Positions 37,022 to 45,591 of a stretch of 64,000 bases of DNA are shown here, one piece after another. Positions within the stretch are counted from its first letter, which is position 1, and every line of letters begins with the position of its first letter. The stretch lies in assembly GCF_019973615.1 (NCBI RefSeq), contig NZ_AP024238.1:1612001-1676000 (forward strand). Direction: 5' to 3'. Position numbers and translations under genes: made by a program. Below the pieces are notes generated by a model. The model saw only the letters and a list, made by a program, of their open reading frames with translations, did no database searches and was not told where the DNA came from. This DNA comes from Rhodoferax lithotrophicus. Its GTDB lineage: Bacteria > Pseudomonadota > Gammaproteobacteria > Burkholderiales > Burkholderiaceae_C.

Positions 37022-39289
37022 TTACTTCTGGTTTTTATCAATACCGACTGCTTTGGATTTTCTTGCCGCAACGGCGCGTTTAGTTGGTGATTGAGGGGTG
37101 TCCAATGTTGCCGTCAACTGGCGTGCTAATTCGATGACCCGCTCTGGGTCTGCACCCAGGGTGCCCATCAAAAACTCAATGATTTCCGAGCGTGGGTTAG
37201 CCAGCGTAGGCTCAATCATCATGACGGCTGCCGAAACGGCCAACGCTTGTTCGCGGCTGGGTTGATCCGGCAGCAACTGCTCCAGCGCGTTGAGCGCTTC
37301 AATCGGGGCTACAGCGGTCAAGCGGGCTTGTTCCTTGAGCAGTTTCACCCAGTTGACTTGTCCCAGACCACCAGTCGATGCCTCAGGTAGTTGTGCCAGC
37401 AGACGTGCCAGGCGTAGGCTACGCCTCTCAAAGGCTCCAATCGACACCATGCCCGCCAGCACAATACGGCATACACCTTCAGCAAATCCTCCCTCAGTAA
37501 TGTGCTGCAAGGCTTGCGCACGCTGTGTTTCCAGTTCGCCCAAAGCCCAGGCGTGGGCCACTTCGGCATCCGATGTGGCTGGTTTGAAAATAACTCCCAA
37601 GCCTTTGGGGCCGTAGACCAGGCGCGTCCAGGCTACTACATCTGCATCACGCTTGTCGCGAAATTGATTAAGCACCTCATTGATTTTTGTGGATATCTTT
37701 TTCTCAAGCATGCGTAGCGGGTGATCGTCCGGCACCTGTACACGTTGTGTTCGGGCCTGTTGGGCCAAGTTGCGGATCAATGGTGCTTGGGGTAATTGGT
37801 CAGACAGCATCTGGCGTTGCAAGCGTAGTGTGTGCAGCTTGCCAATGGCATCAGCTATCGGGCGTTGCACAACCAGGCTCAGCCATGGACGCATCCAGGT
37901 TTTGTACAGGCGCGCATTCATTTCCGAAACTTGGCTGATGGTTGAAAACAGGGCCTCTTCCTCTCTGCCTTCCGGGTTCAGTGCCTCAATGTCTTTGATG
38001 GTGCGGTGCTCATAATGCACGGTGTAGTCACCCGGCTCAAGTTCTTCCCAGCGTTGGTGGTCAAGGCCCGCTTTGGCGACCAGCTTCATTTCATAAAGGC
38101 CAGGCGGCAAACTCTCGATCACGTCCAGTGATGTCACCAACTGATCATGCTCCTTGCGCGCAATATCCCCGCCGACAAAGATGCCCAAGTGCCCAACACT
38201 CTCATGCAGCACATAGACAATGGTGCGGCCGTCGGCGGCAATGGCCCGTTCGTCACCCCAGGTGTCAATGATCCAGTCCAGTGCTTGTGGCGGCGGTGTG
38301 ATGTTGTCACCCCAAGAAGCAAAAACCAACACCGGCGCGGTGATGTTGCGCAGGTTGATGGCTTTGCCATCCGCCATGATGCTGCCTCGTGCCAGACGGT
38401 TGCCAACGAACAGGTTTTCCACAATGCCTTCAATTTCGGCGGTCGTCATGCGGAAGAAACCACCCCACCAGCGCTCAAACTCCAGGAAGCGGCCCGACTC
38501 GGTATCCACGTGGCTCCACAGGTTGTAGTACTTGTTCCATAGTGTGTTGGCTGGGTTCAGCCGTTCAAAGTTATCCACCAGATTGGCACCGTCAAAGCGG
38601 TTGGCACCCAGGTCTGCAGTCAGGGATGCAAGCCAGGAACCACCCAAAGTGGCACCGGCATAACGCATTGGGTTAAGCTTACTGCTGCCAGCCCAATAGG
38701 AAACCGGCGCACCCATGATCATGAGGGGACCGAACAATTCGGGGCGGGTTGCGTTGAGCGCCATCATGGCCCAACCTGCCTGACAGTTGCCGATGACCAC
38801 TGGTTTGGCCTGGCTTTGTGGGTGGCGTTCAATCACCTTTTCCAGAAACATTGCTTCGGCATGCATCACCGTCCACAGCGTTTGGCTGTCATGCGGCTCG
38901 GGGCGAAAAGTGACAAAGTACACCGTGTGTCCAGCGCGCATGGCGACACCCACTTCAGAGTCGAGTTTGAAGCCGCCAATGCCAGGGCCGTGTCCTGCTC
39001 GCGGGTCTACCACCACCACGGGGCGAGCCTGTGGGTTGACGGTGTAGTCGGCTGGTGGCACCAGCCGTAGCAAGGCGTAGTTGCATGGATCGTCCAGTGT
39101 GGCACCGTCCAGAATCAATTCATGCTCAAACTTCAGTAGTGGCGGGGTACCTTGGTTCAGATGTTCCAGGTAGTTATTACCACGGTCAAGCAGTGTGTCC
39201 AAAAACAAAAAAGTCCGCTGCGCAGCATCGGTAAAGTAGTCTGGAGAGGGCACAGGAATAGGGGATGGATTGAGGGTGCTGGCAATCAT
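37022..39289 (-). CDS. DUF3141 alpha/beta-hydrolase protein (PHA-synthase-like fold)
   Basis: A 755-residue cytosolic protein of the DUF3141 family. The first ~400 residues are an alpha/beta-hydrolase with VVVVDPRAGHGPGIGGFKLD and the nucleophile elbow VIGNCQAGWA, where Cys at about 169 takes the place of Ser, as in PHA synthases. An acid loop FASWGDNITPPPQALDWI and the catalytic-type His in HESVGHLGIFVGG follow. The remaining half is helical, with a basic Lys-rich tail. The family is often found near phosphotransacetylase or PHA genes, but no reaction is established. Start 39289 (MIASTLNP) is chosen over longer readings because upstream residues look non-coding. The gene is divergent from the HDOD gene. 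Confidence 0.85.
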   Translation of the reverse strand: MIASTLNPSPIPVPSPDYFTDAAQRTFLFLDTLLDRGNNYLEHLNQGTPPLLKFEHELILDGATLDDPCNYALLRLVPPADYTVNPQARPVVVVDPRAGHGPGIGGFKLDSEVGVAMRAGHTVYFVTFRPEPHDSQTLWTVMHAEAMFLEKVIERHPQSQAKPVVIGNCQAGWAMMALNATRPELFGPLMIMGAPVSYWAGSSKLNPMRYAGATLGGSWLASLTADLGANRFDGANLVDNFERLNPANTLWNKYYNLWSHVDTESGRFLEFERWWGGFFRMTTAEIEGIVENLFVGNRLARGSIMADGKAINLRNITAPVLVFASWGDNITPPPQALDWIIDTWGDERAIAADGRTIVYVLHESVGHLGIFVGGDIARKEHDQLVTSLDVIESLPPGLYEMKLVAKAGLDHQRWEELEPGDYTVHYEHRTIKDIEALNPEGREEEALFSTISQVSEMNARLYKTWMRPWLSLVVQRPIADAIGKLHTLRLQRQMLSDQLPQAPLIRNLAQQARTQRVQVPDDHPLRMLEKKISTKINEVLNQFRDKRDADVVAWTRLVYGPKGLGVIFKPATSDAEVAHAWALGELETQRAQALQHITEGGFAEGVCRIVLAGMVSIGAFERRSLRLARLLAQLPEASTGGLGQVNWVKLLKEQARLTAVAPIEALNALEQLLPDQPSREQALAVSAAVMMIEPTLANPRSEIIEFLMGTLGADPERVIELARQLTATLDTPQSPTKRAVAARKSKAVGIDKNQK

Positions 39290-39485
39290 GATGTCGATCT
39301 GATGCAAAGTGGATTGAAGCAAGTTTGAATGATAGGGTAGGCATGCTTTGTGTGCCTGTTTCACACGTTTGAATTTGCACGCTCCTTGATCTGCAGCAAG
39401 CTTTCTCTTATTTGCGTCACTTAGAAGCCAAGTGCACTGAGATAATTTGTAGAACACTTTTGTATCGCGCAAGCGCTCTAGCACC

Positions 39486-40346
39486 ATGGAACTTCAAAGC
39501 CTGATTGACCAACCCGGCAAGTTGCCAACCATCCCAAAAGTTGCCCAGCAACTGATTGCCAGTTTCAGTTCAGAAGATGCTTCGGTGAATGAAATCGCCA
39601 GCCAACTCACTGCTGACCCGGCCTTGAGTGCCAAGCTGCTGAGGTTGGCCAACTCCGCTTACTTTCATGTGTCACGCACCATCGGCACGGTGGAGTCGGC
39701 CTTGCAAATGCTGGGTTTTGTGATGGTGCGTAACCTGGTGCTGGGCAACAGCGTCGCTGCAGCCTTCAAAAACACCAAGGGTATCGACTTACCGCAGTTT
39801 TGGCGCTACAACCTTTACACCGCATGTGCTGCACGTTGGCTGGCGCACCGCGCAGAGGTGAATGGCGACCTGGTCTTCACCCTGGGCCTCATGCATGGTA
39901 TTGGTCAATTGCAAATGCATGCGGTCATACCCCATGAGATGGCATTGCTTGACCAGCAACTCCATGTGCTGGCAGTCGGGCGTGCTGCGTTGGAAAAAAA
40001 CAAGCTGGGCTTCCACCACCTTCAGGTGTCTGCCGAGTTAGCCCGTGTATGGAATTTTCCGCAGTCCTTGATTGATGCTCTGACCCATGTGGCAGAACCG
40101 CTGAGTGCAGAAGAATTCTCTGAAGCCGCAGCCTTGGTGCACCTGGGTGCTTGGCGAGCCAAGGCCGAAGTGCTTGGATTGAGTGCCGAGGAACAGCAGG
40201 CCAGTTACCCCGAGCAAGTGGCCCAACGACTGGGGCTGGATCCGGCATGGGTCAACTTTGAGGCACTGGCAGAAGCTGATCCAGACTCGCCGGCCATGCC
40301 ACCGATGGCGCAGCTTACAGAAGGTCTGGAAGCCATGTTTGAGTGA
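39486..40346 (+). CDS. HDOD domain protein
   Basis: A 286-residue protein consisting of one HDOD domain, a catalytically degenerate relative of HD-type phosphodiesterases used in bacterial signalling. LPTIPKVAQQLIASFSSED, LTADPALSAKLLRLANSAYF, TVESALQMLGFVMVRNLVLG and FTLGLMHGIGQLQM are typical. No GGDEF, EAL or receiver domain is attached. Partner and output are unknown; such proteins often act in chemotaxis, motility or c-di-GMP networks. Confidence 0.88.
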   Translation: MELQSLIDQPGKLPTIPKVAQQLIASFSSEDASVNEIASQLTADPALSAKLLRLANSAYFHVSRTIGTVESALQMLGFVMVRNLVLGNSVAAAFKNTKGIDLPQFWRYNLYTACAARWLAHRAEVNGDLVFTLGLMHGIGQLQMHAVIPHEMALLDQQLHVLAVGRAALEKNKLGFHHLQVSAELARVWNFPQSLIDALTHVAEPLSAEEFSEAAALVHLGAWRAKAEVLGLSAEEQQASYPEQVAQRLGLDPAWVNFEALAEADPDSPAMPPMAQLTEGLEAMFE

Positions 40347-40512
40347 GTTGACAGCCTGACAAGCCTTGGCTGTTCAGGTAACGCAGGTGCTTGACCATCG
40401 TGATTGACAAGCAGATACTGACCGTGATCGGACACTTGTCTGGCATGCGATGCGCAGTGACGCAGGAAGGTTCCGCTCATAGAGTTTGAATTTTTTCAAC
40501 AGGGACTCCATC

Positions 40513-43239
40513 ATGAACTCATCTCCAAAATACGTTTACGTCTTTGGCAGCCAACGCACCGAAGGTGCTGCCGACATGAAAAACCTGCTCGGGGGCAAAG
40601 GGGCCAATCTGGCTGAAATGTGTCGATTGGGCATCACCGTGCCCGCCGGTTTCACCATCAGCACCGAGGCTTGCACTGCATTCACCGAGCGCGGGCGAGC
40701 AGCGGTGTTGCAGATGATTCAGGCCGAGGTATTGCAGGGCGTGGCCTTTGTCGAGGCCGAGATGGGCAAGTCCTTTGGCAACGCCAGTGACCCGCTGCTG
40801 CTGTCGGTGCGCTCCGGGGCGCGGGCCTCCATGCCCGGCATGATGGACACCATTTTGAACCTGGGTTTGAACGACGAAGCGGTGCAAGGCCTGGCCCAAA
40901 AGTCCAACAACGAGCGTTTTGCCTGGGACTCTTACCGCCGCTTTGTCCAGATGTACGGCGACGTGGTGATGGGGCTCAAACCCCTGTCCAAAGAAGAGCA
41001 TGACCCGTTTGAGATCATCATCGAAACCCTCAAGGAAAAAAGAGGGGTCAAGCTCGACACCGAGCTGGACGCGGCTGACCTGAAAGAACTGGTGCAGCGC
41101 TTTAAGGCCCTGATTCGCGCCCGGCTGGGCTGTGATTTTCCGACCGACCCGTGGGAGCAACTCTGGGGCGCGGTGTGGGCGGTGTTTGAGAGCTGGAACA
41201 ACGAACGCGCCTGTGTCTACCGTGAGCTCAATGACATTCCGGCCTCTTGGGGCACTGCCGTCAACGTGCAGGCCATGGTGTTTGGCAACCTGGGCAACAG
41301 CAGCGCCACCGGCGTGGCCTTCTCGCGGGATGCCGGCACCGGTGAAGACCTGTTCAACGGCGAATTTTTGGTCAACGCCCAGGGTGAAGACGTGGTCGCT
41401 GGCATCCGCACGCCGCAGCAGGTATCACTGGTCGGTTCACGCCGCTGGGCTGAACTGGCGCTGATCAGTGAGGCCGAGCGTGCCAGCCAGTACCCCTCAC
41501 TGGAAGAACTGATGCCGCCGATCTACCAGCAGCTCCTGAAATTTGAGACCCTGCTGGAAAACCATTTCAGGGACATGCAAGACATCGAGTTCACCATCCA
41601 GGAAGGCAAGCTGTGGATGCTGCAAACCCGCAACGGCAAACGCACTGGCGCGGCCATGGTGCGTATTGCCATGGAGATGCTCAAGCAAGGCATGATCGAC
41701 GAAAAAACCGCGCTGCAACGCGTCGCCCCGGATCGGCTCAACGAGCTGCTGCACCCCATTTTTGACCCCAAAGCCATCAAAGCCGCCACCTTAATTGCCC
41801 GCGGTCTGCCCGCCTCGCCCGGTGCTGCTACAGGGCAAATCGTGTTTTTTGCCGACGAGGCTGAAACCTGGGCCAAAGCCGGTAAAGCGGTCATTCTGGT
41901 GCGCCAGGAAACCTCACCCGAAGACCTGCGCGGCATGAGTGTGGCCAAGGGCATTCTCACTGCCCGTGGTGGCATGACCTCGCACGCGGCGGTGGTGGCG
42001 CGCGGCATGGGCAAATGCTGCGTGTCAGGCGCTGGCGCGGTCCATGTTGACCTGAAAGCCCACGCCATGACGGTGGGCGACATGGTCTACAACGAAGGCG
42101 ATTGGATTTCGCTCAACGGTTCCACCGGTGAGGTGCTTGAAGGCAAAGTGGCCACCAAAGATGCCGAACTCAGTGGCGACTTTGGTGATCTGATGGCGCT
42201 GGCCGACAAGTACAAACGCCTGGAGGTTCGTGCCAATGCCGACAGCCCGGCCGATGCCCTGGTGGCCCACAACTTTGGCGCTCATGGCATTGGCCTGTGC
42301 CGTACCGAGCACATGTTCTTTGAAGGTGAGCGCATTCTGGCGGTGCGTGAAATGATTCTGGCCGACAACGAAGCCGAACGGCGCAAAGCCCTGGCCAAGC
42401 TGCTGCCGATGCAGCGCGACGACTTTGAAGGCCTGTTCCGCGAAATGCACGACCTGCCGGTCACCATCCGCTTGCTCGACCCGCCGCTGCACGAATTCCT
42501 GCCGCAAGACGATGCCAACCAGCGCGTCATGGCCGCCGAAATGCATGTGCCGCTGGGCAAGATCAAGATGCGGGTCGAAGAGCTGCACGAGTTCAACCCC
42601 ATGATGGGCCATCGCGGCTGCCGCCTGGGCATCAGCTACCCCGAAATCACCGAAATGCAAACTCGCGCGGTGATCGAGGCCGCCCTCAACGTGCGTGCCC
42701 TGGGCGTGCATGTCAAGGCCGAAATCATGGTGCCGCTGGTCGGCACGGTGCGAGAGTTCAACGCCCAGGCCGAAGTCATCCGCCGCACCGCAGCCACCGT
42801 GTTTGCCGAGCGCGGCGAGACGCTGGACTACATGCTCGGCACCATGATCGAAACCCCACGCGCCGCCCTGATTGCCGACAGCATTGGCAAGCAGGCCGAA
42901 TTCTTCTCCTTTGGTACCAACGACTTGACCCAGATGACGCTCGGTTTCTCGCGCGACGACGCGGGCAAATTCCTGCCCGACTACCTCAAACGTGGCATCT
43001 ACGAGCACGACCCGTTCCGCTCCATCGACCAGAAAGGTGTCGGCCTGCTGGTGCAAATGGCGGTGGAAAAAGGCCGCAGCGTGCGCCCCGGCATCGAGGT
43101 TGGTGTGTGTGGCGAACACGGTGGTGACCCGGCCTCGGTGGCCTTCTTCCACCGGGTCGGCCTGGACTATGTGAGCTGCTCACCCTACCGCGTGCCGATT
43201 GCCCGGCTGGCGGCTGCGCAGGCCGCCATTGCGGGTTGA
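40513..43239 (+). CDS. ppdK: Pyruvate, phosphate dikinase
   Basis: PPDK interconverts pyruvate, ATP and Pi with PEP, AMP and PPi. The 908-residue protein has the ATP-grasp start LLGGKGANLAEMCRLGITVP with LLSVRSGARASMPGMMDTIL. The phospho-His domain contains ARGGMTSHAAVVARGMGKCC, with the catalytic His at about 491, and the PEP-binding barrel has GLCRTEHMFF, GHRGCRLG and SFGTNDLTQMTLGFSRDDA. The start ATG 40513 follows an AGGGA ribosome-binding stretch; an upstream in-frame TTG is unlikely. It stands alone and could serve gluconeogenesis together with the Entner-Doudoroff genes at 57678-60187. Confidence 0.96.
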   Translation: MNSSPKYVYVFGSQRTEGAADMKNLLGGKGANLAEMCRLGITVPAGFTISTEACTAFTERGRAAVLQMIQAEVLQGVAFVEAEMGKSFGNASDPLLLSVRSGARASMPGMMDTILNLGLNDEAVQGLAQKSNNERFAWDSYRRFVQMYGDVVMGLKPLSKEEHDPFEIIIETLKEKRGVKLDTELDAADLKELVQRFKALIRARLGCDFPTDPWEQLWGAVWAVFESWNNERACVYRELNDIPASWGTAVNVQAMVFGNLGNSSATGVAFSRDAGTGEDLFNGEFLVNAQGEDVVAGIRTPQQVSLVGSRRWAELALISEAERASQYPSLEELMPPIYQQLLKFETLLENHFRDMQDIEFTIQEGKLWMLQTRNGKRTGAAMVRIAMEMLKQGMIDEKTALQRVAPDRLNELLHPIFDPKAIKAATLIARGLPASPGAATGQIVFFADEAETWAKAGKAVILVRQETSPEDLRGMSVAKGILTARGGMTSHAAVVARGMGKCCVSGAGAVHVDLKAHAMTVGDMVYNEGDWISLNGSTGEVLEGKVATKDAELSGDFGDLMALADKYKRLEVRANADSPADALVAHNFGAHGIGLCRTEHMFFEGERILAVREMILADNEAERRKALAKLLPMQRDDFEGLFREMHDLPVTIRLLDPPLHEFLPQDDANQRVMAAEMHVPLGKIKMRVEELHEFNPMMGHRGCRLGISYPEITEMQTRAVIEAALNVRALGVHVKAEIMVPLVGTVREFNAQAEVIRRTAATVFAERGETLDYMLGTMIETPRAALIADSIGKQAEFFSFGTNDLTQMTLGFSRDDAGKFLPDYLKRGIYEHDPFRSIDQKGVGLLVQMAVEKGRSVRPGIEVGVCGEHGGDPASVAFFHRVGLDYVSCSPYRVPIARLAAAQAAIAG

Positions 43240-43352
43240 GAGTTGCTGGCGCTGGAGCAAAAACTGAGCTCTGGAACAGGTGTTTCTACTGCAGCAAAAG
43301 GCTGAAACCGGAAATTGGATTGTGCGAATTGAGCACCTGATTCCGGTCACTC

Positions 43353-43616
43353 GGTCCGTCTTTAGCTGTATTTGTAAAGCGCCTGCATGCTGGAGCAAAT
43401 TGGCGCTGGGGGGATTTTACCGAAAGTGTCCGCTGGGATGGACTGGATGTTGTTGTAGAACGTGTCCGAGTTGGTGATGGTGACGGCGATTGGTCGCAGC
43501 TTAATGGCCGACCATGAGACTATGCTTGCAGACTATTGGGTACGATGAAGTCTGCGGTGCTTTTAATATCGAAATCACAAAATCAGGGAGAAGGTCAATG
43601 ACTTTGCTTAAAAGAC
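43353..43616 (+). repeat. Left arm of a 264-bp inverted repeat
   Basis: Identical to the reverse complement of 45057-45320 except at 43464, 43465 and 43468 (261 of 264). It contains a hairpin GCAGACT ... AGTCTGC (43529-43555), the ribosome-binding stretch AGGGAGAAGG and the first 19 bases of the lipoprotein gene that starts at 43598. It also carries an open frame ending at TGA after the residues DGDGDWSQLNGRP, which looks like the C-terminus of an unidentified protein. Confidence 0.97.
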
Positions 43617-43864
43617 TACTGTTTCTGGCTATCGGAACTCTTGCGGGGTGTGCTGCCACAGTAAAACCGTTGACCACGCCTGATGGGAGGCAAGGTTTTT
43701 TGGTTGAATGTGATGGTTCTGCCGACAACTGGTCCACATGCTACGAGGCATCTGCTATTGCATGCAATGGAAAATACAGCGTCATAGATCGCAATGAGAG
43801 CAGCACACCTACAGCAACAGGGCCGCTAGTTCGACGCAATCTTATTGTTGAGTGCAAGAGGTAA
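43598..43864 (+). CDS. Small predicted lipoprotein
   Basis: An 88-residue protein. The signal sequence MTLLKRLLFLAIGTLAGC ends in a lipobox LAGC (Cys at 18). The mature part has three further Cys, with CDGSADNWSTCYEASAIAC and a later LIVECKR, suggesting one or two disulfides. The pattern G-S-A-x-x-W-x-x-C-Y with DRNESSTPT is one I have seen in short Gram-negative lipoproteins of unknown function. The ribosome-binding site and first six codons lie inside the left inverted-repeat arm and are therefore the same as those of the 281-residue gene facing it. Base composition is AT-richer than the flanks. Confidence 0.75.
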   Translation: MTLLKRLLFLAIGTLAGCAATVKPLTTPDGRQGFLVECDGSADNWSTCYEASAIACNGKYSVIDRNESSTPTATGPLVRRNLIVECKR

Positions 43865-43942
43865 TATTTTTGGTAAGTAATTTACTTCGCTTAAATGCAA
43901 AAATATATGCGCATCCAAGATATCAGGAAAACCATCTAAATT

Positions 43943-44188
43943 ATGCAACAACCATTCGAGTTCTATCTATCAAATACATCGCATGGCGGTGATCGACTCG
44001 ACACGTCACCTCAACTTATTTGCATGGCCTGGAAAGATGGGGAAGACGTTGTTCGCATAAAGGAGTTCACACTAAAAGATCTCGATAATGCAATTGCTGA
44101 AAACAACCTTGATGTCGACTATTGCAAAGTATTGCGTGAAGCCAAAGATCTTTTGGTTAAACACACCGACCAGGGCAGTTCAAGCTAG
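43943..44188 (+). CDS. Hypothetical protein, 81 residues
   Basis: A short acidic cytosolic protein, MQQPFEFYLSN at the start, with IKEFTLKDLDNAIAENNLD in the middle and a Ser-rich end. I do not recognise a family. It lies 78 bases after the lipoprotein gene in the same direction and converges on the 281-residue gene. Its codon use is AT-rich like the rest of this small island. No clear ribosome-binding site was seen. It may be a host- or element-specific orphan. Confidence 0.5.
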   Translation: MQQPFEFYLSNTSHGGDRLDTSPQLICMAWKDGEDVVRIKEFTLKDLDNAIAENNLDVDYCKVLREAKDLLVKHTDQGSSS

Positions 44189-44195
44189 GCTTGCT

Positions 44196-44213
44196 GCTAT
44201 TTAGAAAAATAGC
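44196..44213. terminator. Possible bidirectional hairpin between convergent island genes
   Basis: GCTATTT (44196-44202), AGAA, AAATAGC (44207-44213). It lies between the convergent 81-residue and 281-residue genes. It has only weak flanking T/A runs, so termination is a guess. Confidence 0.4.
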
Positions 44214-44229
44214 TGGGTTAAACACAAAA

Positions 44230-45075
44230 TCAGAACTCAGCTTTCGTGATGCGTGATGTTCTTAAATTACCGTTTTTCACCCTATAAAGAGTGATCGAGT
44301 AGCCGTTGGCACCATCCGAATTCACCTCAAAATTGAATGTTGAAGTTGCTTTTGAGTAAGCTGTGTCATTTCCAAAATAGTTATCGTAGCCATACCACCT
44401 CAGGCCAGATGCATATTTCACAACATAACGCCCAGGAGGAACTTCGGTGGATAGTGGCTTGCCCCCCTCAACAAATATTCCAAGCACATGGAAGCCTGTT
44501 GCTGCATCAATAAGTTTGACGTAATAATTTGACCCCGCTGAGGTATTGATCTCGAATGGCACAGCACCGACTTGAGGTGATCCATACCAATGCACGCTCC
44601 CATGCGACGGAGTTGTTAAAACGGGAGGTGTGTCGGAAAAGTCTTCTGCACTCAAGCTTGAAGATGAATTTGGAGAGACTTGTGCGGATTGAGTTAGTTG
44701 AGAGGTTTGGGCAGGTGGTGCAATGGCTGGGCTGCTTGTAGGTTTGTCCTTAATGGATGGATAGAGGTCGTAGCAAGCGCCGTACGAAAATCGATTGCTT
44801 GTATGCACAGCGCATTCTTCAGCACTCCCATATCCGAAGATGCGACTGTAAACTGGTGGGCTAAGTATGACGGCCGCAACAATCGCTCCTATCAATAGTG
44901 CCAACAAAATGTATCGCTGCCTAGCTTCGCCACGTTTTATTAGTGCCATGCTATTGACAATTCGTTGGTCTACCTCTGCAATTAGTAAGTCCTCGTAGCG
45001 TTCAAAAAACTCTTTAAATGTCAAATCGCCGTCATCGAATTCTTTTAGAATTTTTTGTCTTTTAAGCAAAGTCAT
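44230..45075 (-). CDS. Single-pass membrane protein with conserved periplasmic beta domain
   Basis: A 281-residue protein of unknown function. The N-terminal ~50 residues are charged and helical (KILKEFDDGDLTFKEFFERY), then comes one transmembrane helix (ILLALLIGAIVAAVILSPPV). A short segment with two Cys follows, then a Ser/Thr/Pro/Gln-rich linker. The C-terminal ~115-residue domain has FEINTSAGSNYYVKLIDAAT, PPGRYVVKYASGLRWYG and FGNDTAYSKATSTFNFEV. This G-x-Y-x-V-x-Y-A ... WYG ... FG-x-x-T-x-Y-S-K-A pattern recurs in uncharacterised membrane proteins. The start 45075 uses the same ribosome-binding site and first codons (MTLLKR) as the lipoprotein gene opposite, because both lie in the repeat arms. 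Confidence 0.75.
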   Translation of the reverse strand: MTLLKRQKILKEFDDGDLTFKEFFERYEDLLIAEVDQRIVNSMALIKRGEARQRYILLALLIGAIVAAVILSPPVYSRIFGYGSAEECAVHTSNRFSYGACYDLYPSIKDKPTSSPAIAPPAQTSQLTQSAQVSPNSSSSLSAEDFSDTPPVLTTPSHGSVHWYGSPQVGAVPFEINTSAGSNYYVKLIDAATGFHVLGIFVEGGKPLSTEVPPGRYVVKYASGLRWYGYDNYFGNDTAYSKATSTFNFEVNSDGANGYSITLYRVKNGNLRTSRITKAEF

Positions 45076-45320
45076 TGACCTTCTCCCTGATTTTGTGATT
45101 TCGATATTAAAAGCACCGCAGACTTCATCGTACCCAATAGTCTGCAAGCATAGTCTCATGGTCGGCCATTAAGCTGCGACCAATCGCCGTCACCATCACC
45201 AACTTGGGGACGTTCTACAACAACATCCAGTCCATCCCAGCGGACACTTTCGGTAAAATCCCCCCAGCGCCAATTTGCTCCAGCATGCAGGCGCTTTACA
45301 AATACAGCTAAAGACGGACC
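45057..45320 (-). repeat. Right arm of the 264-bp inverted repeat
   Basis: Reverse complement of 43353-43616 with three mismatches. It includes the ribosome-binding site and the first six codons of the 281-residue membrane protein gene. Sequence similarity stops abruptly at both ends of the arm. Confidence 0.97.
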
Positions 45321-45522
45321 AATGTCGAGAACTTCGGTTCCACTGCAATTTCACATCCCATAAGCTGCCTGTCATAAGCACCCGCTAACGCTGCATTGCG
45401 GATCTAGGCCGCATTCCAAAACGGTTTTACAGTTTTGGCTGTGCGCGCATTGCGCCACGGCCACTGCTTCGTTGAAGTTGACGAAGCCATACACCTTTCA
45501 TTTTTACATGCCATTTAAGCCT

Positions 45523-45577
45523 GTAGCGCTTATAGAATAAGCGCAAGCAGCTATAAAAATAGTATTTTTCAAGCAGG
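45523..45577. repeat. Dispersed palindromic repeat, full copy, after znuA-type gene
   Basis: GTAGCGCTTATAGAATAAGC then GCAAGCAGCTATAAAAATAG. Both modules of the family are present. It lies 15 bases beyond the stop of the metal-binding protein gene (which reads on the minus strand). Confidence 0.8.
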
Positions 45578-45591
45578 CTGACACCTGCCGT

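Noticed and set aside
40350..40378. Terminator after the HDOD gene
   Set aside because: A short ACAGCC/GGCTGT stem exists but has no T tract, and competing pairings are possible.
42025..43152. Antisense frame of 375 codons opposite ppdK
   Set aside because: The plus strand encodes an unmistakable pyruvate phosphate dikinase. The antisense translation is His/Gly/Gln-rich with no family resemblance.
43526..43546. TTGCAG / TACGAT promoter in the repeat arm
   Set aside because: The spacing between hexamers is only nine bases, too short for a sigma-70 promoter. The 43529-43555 region is better described as a hairpin.
43353..45320. Invertible promoter switch
   Set aside because: Both arms carry the same leader and start codons, so inversion of the core would leave each gene behind an identical leader. 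It would not switch expression, and no recombinase gene is present.
43353..45320. Integron cassette array
   Set aside because: The repeats are inverted, 264 bp long and carry translation starts. attC sites are shorter, direct and lie after genes. No integrase or RYYYAAC-type core pair was found.
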